Positions 6,708-9,061 of a DNA stretch of 9,061 bases are shown here, piece after piece. The DNA lies in NCBI GenBank assembly GCA_017305815.1, contig JAFKJZ010000079.1:1-9061 (forward strand). Reading direction: 5' to 3'. Each line of letters begins with the position of its first letter. Position 1 is the first letter of the stretch. The notes beneath the pieces were generated by a model, which was not told the DNA's origin, did no database searches, and worked only from the letters and a program-made list of their open reading frames with translations. The DNA comes from Hyphomicrobiales bacterium (GTDB lineage: Bacteria > Pseudomonadota > Alphaproteobacteria > Rhizobiales > Kaistiaceae). Made by a program: the position numbers and the translations under genes.

Positions 6708-6863
6708 TCAGCCGCGCGCCGGGCGCGCCGCCTGGATCGAAGCCTTCGCCTGCGCAGGCTGGAGGCCCGAGCTCAGATTGCGGGTCTGGCGGTCGGCCCA
6801 GGCAACGGCGGCCATGAAGACGAGGAAGGCGAGGATGATGGCGCTGAGAGCGAGAATGGACAT
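6708..6863 (-). CDS. Small single-span membrane protein, 51 aa
   Basis: ATG at 6863 to TGA at 6708-6710, 51 codons. The N-terminal segment from about residue 3 to 22 (ILALSAIILAFLVFMAAVAW) is a strong hydrophobic helix. Then comes the polar segment ADRQTRNL and a basic, Ala/Gln-rich tail of about 25 residues with no negative charge after D24. This predicts one membrane span with a short basic tail, probably cytoplasmic. GGAGG lies 5 nt before the start, the best ribosome binding site in the window. Upstream is a perfect FNR/FixK-type box with a well-spaced -10-like hexamer, and downstream a candidate terminator, so it looks like a one-gene unit. I do not recognise a named family. Small proteins of this kind with a W-A-D-x-Q-T-R turn occur as hypotheticals in Rhizobiales (general recall, not a search). 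Low-oxygen induction is inference. Confidence 0.72.
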   Translation of the reverse strand: MSILALSAIILAFLVFMAAVAWADRQTRNLSSGLQPAQAKASIQAARPARG

Positions 6864-6889
6864 GGTGGCCTCCGTTTGCTGACGAGGCC

Positions 6890-6931
6890 AGTATCGGTTC
6901 CGCTGCGGCGATCCGCCTTGATCGACATCAA
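6890..6931 (-). promoter_or_regulatory. FNR/FixK-type anaerobox with class II promoter spacing
   Basis: The box TTGAT-CGAC-ATCAA at 6918-6931 matches the FNR/FixK/Anr consensus TTGAT-N4-ATCAA in all ten conserved positions. Read on the minus strand, exactly 22 nt separate it from GATACT (6895 to 6890), a good -10-like hexamer. If GATACT is placed at -12 to -7, the box centre falls at -41.5, the standard spacing of class II FNR-activated promoters. The predicted start of transcription is near 6883, leaving about a 20-nt leader before the small gene's ATG. Confidence 0.7.
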
Positions 6932-6972
6932 TCGACCGCCACCGCGTTGCAATTCCGCCGGTTTGCTACCGT

Positions 6973-8139
6973 TTAGGCGCCGATCGCCTGTTCCGTCTTC
7001 GCATCGAAGAGATGGATGCGGGCGGGATCGACCGTGAGGCAGATCGGGTCGCCCTTGCCGACGGGCAGCGCGCCGTCGACGACGGCGCGAAGCCGCGTCC
7101 GCGCCGAGCTCAGTTCCTCGCCATCCTCCGACACGCCGGCCGCGACAACCGAGGCGCCGGCGAGATCGAGATGGACGAGCAGGCTGGCGCCGAGATCCTC
7201 GACGAAGGCCACCGTGCCGGAGAAGCGGCCGGGGCCGGGCGTCACCGAGCCGAGCAGCCGCAGCGCCTCGGGCCGGATGCCGGCGATGATCGGCTGCCCG
7301 GCGAAGCGCGGAATGCCGGGCCGCGCGTCCAGAGCGGCGTCGTCGAGGGCGATCGTCAGTTCGCCGAGCTCCAGCGCATAGCCGGCCTCGGTGGCTACGA
7401 TCTTGCCCGGAAGCAGGTTCATAGGCGGAGAGCCGATGAAGCCGGCGACGAAGAGATTGGCGGGCGAATCATAGAGCACGCGGGGGGCGGCGAGCTGCTG
7501 CAGCACGCCCTTGTTCATCACGGCGACGCGGTCGCCCATCGTCATCGCTTCGACCTGGTCATGCGTGACATAGACGGTCGTGACGCCGGTCATCTTCTGC
7601 AGATGGGCGATCTCGGCCCGCATCTGGCCGCGCAGCCGCGCATCGAGATTGGAGAGCGGCTCGTCCATCAGGAAGGCCTTTGGCGAGCGCACCAGGGCGC
7701 GGCCCATGGCGACGCGCTGGCGCTGGCCGCCGGAAAGGCGGCCGGGCTTGCGGTCGAGCAGCTCGGAGAGCTCCAAGAGCTTCGCCGTCGCCTCGACCTT
7801 GGCGCGGATCTCCGACTTGTCGGAGCCGCGCACCTTGAGGCCGAAGCCGATATTCTCGGCCACAGAAAGATGCGGATAAAGCGCGTAGGACTGGAACACC
7901 ATGGCGATGTTGCGGTCGCGCGGCGACAGTTCGTTGGCGATGGCGCCGTCGATGACGAGCGAGCCGTCGGAGATTTCTTCGAGCCCCGCGATCATCCGGA
8001 GCGCCGTCGACTTGCCGCAGCCGGACGGGCCGACCAGCACGAGAAACTCGCCATCGGCGATCTTCAGGTCGAGCGCGTTGACGGCGAGCTGGCCGTCGTC
8101 ATAGCGCTTGGTGACTCGCTCAAAAACGATCTCGGCCAT
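6973..8139 (-). CDS. ugpC: ABC transporter ATP-binding protein, MalK/UgpC type
   Basis: A 388-residue ATPase that powers sugar-type ABC importers from the cytoplasmic side. Numbering from the ATG at 8145, motifs are: Walker A GPSGCGKST at 39-47, Q-loop Q85 in VFQSYALYPH, signature LSGGQ at 137-141, Walker B FLMDEP at 158-163, D-loop SNLDAR at 165-170 and switch H195. The tail from about 240 (SPPMNLLPG) is the TOBE/OB regulatory domain of the MalK/UgpC group. Two ATGs compete. GAGGG lies 1 nt before 8145 but 7 nt before 8139, and MAEIVFERVTKRY is a normal family start, so 8139 is chosen. The gene is remote from the permeases at 2788-4586, which lack an ATPase, and follows cutC on the same strand after 115 nt. 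The symbol denotes the family; the real partner and substrate are not known. Confidence 0.93.
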   Translation of the reverse strand: MAEIVFERVTKRYDDGQLAVNALDLKIADGEFLVLVGPSGCGKSTALRMIAGLEEISDGSLVIDGAIANELSPRDRNIAMVFQSYALYPHLSVAENIGFGLKVRGSDKSEIRAKVEATAKLLELSELLDRKPGRLSGGQRQRVAMGRALVRSPKAFLMDEPLSNLDARLRGQMRAEIAHLQKMTGVTTVYVTHDQVEAMTMGDRVAVMNKGVLQQLAAPRVLYDSPANLFVAGFIGSPPMNLLPGKIVATEAGYALELGELTIALDDAALDARPGIPRFAGQPIIAGIRPEALRLLGSVTPGPGRFSGTVAFVEDLGASLLVHLDLAGASVVAAGVSEDGEELSSARTRLRAVVDGALPVGKGDPICLTVDPARIHLFDAKTEQAIGA

Positions 8140-8183
8140 TGCCATTCCCTCATGTCGGAGGGGGAGCCTGCCATGCCCGGGGA

Positions 8184-8200
8184 CCGGCTGTCAAAGCCGG
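8184..8200 (-). other. Small stem-loop between cutC and the ATPase gene
   Basis: CCGGCT-GTCAA-AGCCGG, 6 bp with a 5-nt loop. On the minus strand its loop region reads TTGACA, identical to a -35 consensus, but no suitable -10 hexamer lies 16-18 nt downstream. Role unclear. Confidence 0.25.
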
Positions 8201-8213
8201 GGAGTGCTGCAAT

Positions 8214-8253
8214 TTCAACCGTTTCGGTGCCTTATTCGGCATGTTCGGTTGAA
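8214..8253 (-). other. Inverted repeat just after the cutC stop
   Basis: The 8-bp arms TTCAACCG (8214-8221) and CGGTTGAA (8246-8253) enclose a 24-nt loop that itself contains the 4-bp dyad TGCC/GGCA (8228-8231, 8238-8241). It begins 1 nt past the cutC stop. There is no clear T-run after it on the minus strand, so an mRNA-stabilising or weak terminating hairpin is more likely than a full terminator. Confidence 0.4.
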
Positions 8254-8254
8254 G

Positions 8255-8920
8255 CTATCCGGCGGGCGGAATCTCGAACACGCGCAGGATCTCGACCATC
8301 TTGGCGACGCTCTCCTCGGCGGTGACGTCGATCCGCGGCGTGTTGGCGAAACCGAGCGCCACCGCTTCCGGCGCCACCGTCTGGCTGCCGGTTCGGCAGG
8401 ACGCGTGGATCTCGCGCGCGCCGGTCCGGTCGAGGATATGGGCGACGTTCTCCGGGCGGACGCCCGAGCCCGGCATGATCGCCAGCCGCTCGCCGGCGCG
8501 CTGCACCAGCTCGGCGTCCAGCGCCTCGAACGGCTCCGGAACGAGGTCGAAGGCTCGATGCAGCGTCGCGCCCATGCCTTCAGCATGGCTGCGCAGGTGG
8601 AACAGCGCCTCGGCATCGAGCTTTCCGCGCGGCTCGGAAGCGCCCAGCACGACGCCGGCGAGGCCGGCGGCGCGGACGGCGTCGATGTCGCGGCGCATCT
8701 GGTCCAGCTCGCCGGGCGAGAAGACGAAATCGCCCTCGCGCGGCCGGATCATCGCATAGGTCGGCACGCCGGCCCGGGCGGCGATCCGCATCAGGCCGGG
8801 GGAGGGCGTGAGCCCGCCGATCGAGAGCGCGCTGCAGAGTTCGATGCGGTCGGCGCCGCCCTTGATGGCGGCGGCGAGGCCGTCCGGCGTGTCGACGCAG
8901 ATTTCGAGCTGGATCTTCAT
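8255..8920 (-). CDS. cutC: CutC-family protein with an apparent internal deletion
   Basis: A 221-residue CutC-family TIM-barrel-type protein. Landmarks: LEICVDTPDGLAAAIKGGAD at 5-24, RIELCSALSIGGLTPSPGL at 25-43, MIRPREGDF at 57-65, LHRAFD at 120-125, IMPGSGVRPEN at 148-158 and EIHASCR at 170-176. CutC was linked to copper tolerance in E. coli, but that role is disputed and in many genomes it sits with sugar genes, as here. From recalled E. coli CutC (248 residues), the segment between HRAFD and the GSGVR/GAGVR motif should be about 25 residues longer and include the conserved LTSG strand; here FEALDAELVQRAGERL joins directly to IMPGSG. The frame stays open, so this is an in-frame loss or divergent form, and activity is doubtful. 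The ATG at 8920 has no clear ribosome binding site but lies 13 nt after the upstream gene's stop, suggesting coupling. Confidence 0.88.
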   Translation of the reverse strand: MKIQLEICVDTPDGLAAAIKGGADRIELCSALSIGGLTPSPGLMRIAARAGVPTYAMIRPREGDFVFSPGELDQMRRDIDAVRAAGLAGVVLGASEPRGKLDAEALFHLRSHAEGMGATLHRAFDLVPEPFEALDAELVQRAGERLAIMPGSGVRPENVAHILDRTGAREIHASCRTGSQTVAPEAVALGFANTPRIDVTAEESVAKMVEILRVFEIPPAG

Positions 8921-8933
8921 GGGTCCGATTTGA

Positions 8934-9061
8934 TCACGCCGGGAGTTCTTCCGCCAGCATGGCGGCGCCGATCAGTCCGCTGGCGCCGCGCGTTCGGCCG
9001 GGGACGTCCAGCGTCTCGGTGTAGCGGCCGAGCACGCGGTCGCGCACGGCGATGTCGATCA
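8934..9061 (-). CDS. C-terminal end of a probable ROK-family sugar kinase
   Basis: An open frame enters from the right edge and ends in TGA at 8934-8936; 41 residues are visible and the N-terminus is outside the window. The tail RGASGLIGAAMLAEELPA resembles the end of ROK kinases and glucokinase-like proteins, where a Gly-Ala-Ser/Asp-x-Gly-x-Ile-Gly-Ala-Ala helix closes the protein. Such enzymes phosphorylate glucose, N-acetylglucosamine or N-acetylmannosamine with ATP. Only 13 nt separate it from cutC, so the two are probably cotranscribed, perhaps with the ATPase gene beyond. A BadF/BcrA-type kinase is the main alternative; the catalytic motifs that would decide are not in the window. Confidence 0.55.
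   Translation of the reverse strand, partial: IDIAVRDRVLGRYTETLDVPGRTRGASGLIGAAMLAEELPA

Noticed and set aside
6256..6882. 208-codon plus-strand frame over the sulfatase leader and small gene
   Set aside because: Arg-rich composition typical of a GC-rich shadow frame; it runs opposite to a better supported small gene and its promoter.
8166..8194. TTGACA on the minus strand as a -35 for the ATPase gene
   Set aside because: No acceptable -10 hexamer at 16-18 nt spacing; the motif lies inside a small GC stem-loop.

Overview
The window is GC-rich chromosomal DNA typical of an alphaproteobacterium, most likely of the Rhizobiales/Hyphomicrobiales. This is judged from strong G/C third-position bias, family 1 sugar-type ABC transporter genes, and an FNR/FixK-type site. 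The genus cannot be fixed from the sequence. I see no tRNA, rRNA, CRISPR array, insertion sequence or phage gene.

Layout, left to right. (1) 3-956, minus strand: a flavin-dependent NAD(P)H monooxygenase-like gene whose 3' end lies outside the window. It is easily missed because it has no stop inside the window. (2) 957-1299: a divergent intergenic region, relatively AT-rich, with several short inverted repeats. (3) 1300-4586, plus strand: an ABC importer operon of solute-binding protein, permease 1 and permease 2. A 207-nt gap full of hairpins separates the binding protein from permease 1, and the two permeases overlap by 4 nt. (4) 4611-4643: a strong bidirectional terminator between convergent genes. 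(5) 4673-6397, minus strand: an exported type I sulfatase with a C-T-A-G-R formylglycine motif. (6) 6398-6972: no long gene, but it holds a 51-codon single-span membrane protein gene (6708-6863, minus). That gene has a strong ribosome binding site, a candidate terminator and, upstream, a perfect TTGAT-N4-ATCAA anaerobox at class II spacing from a -10-like hexamer. (7) 6973-8139, minus: a MalK/UgpC-type ATPase. (8) 8255-8920, minus: a CutC-family protein that seems to lack about 25 internal residues. (9) 8934-9061, minus: the C-terminal end of a probable ROK-family sugar kinase.

The binding protein and two permeases have no ATPase in their own operon. The UgpC-type ATPase on the other strand is the obvious candidate, and ATPases of this family often serve several importers. 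With the exported sulfatase between them and a sugar kinase and CutC next to the ATPase, the region reads as a carbohydrate uptake locus, possibly for desulfated sugars; the substrate is inference only. The best candidates for something undescribed are the anaerobox-driven small membrane protein, the shortened CutC, and the structured binding-protein/permease gap.
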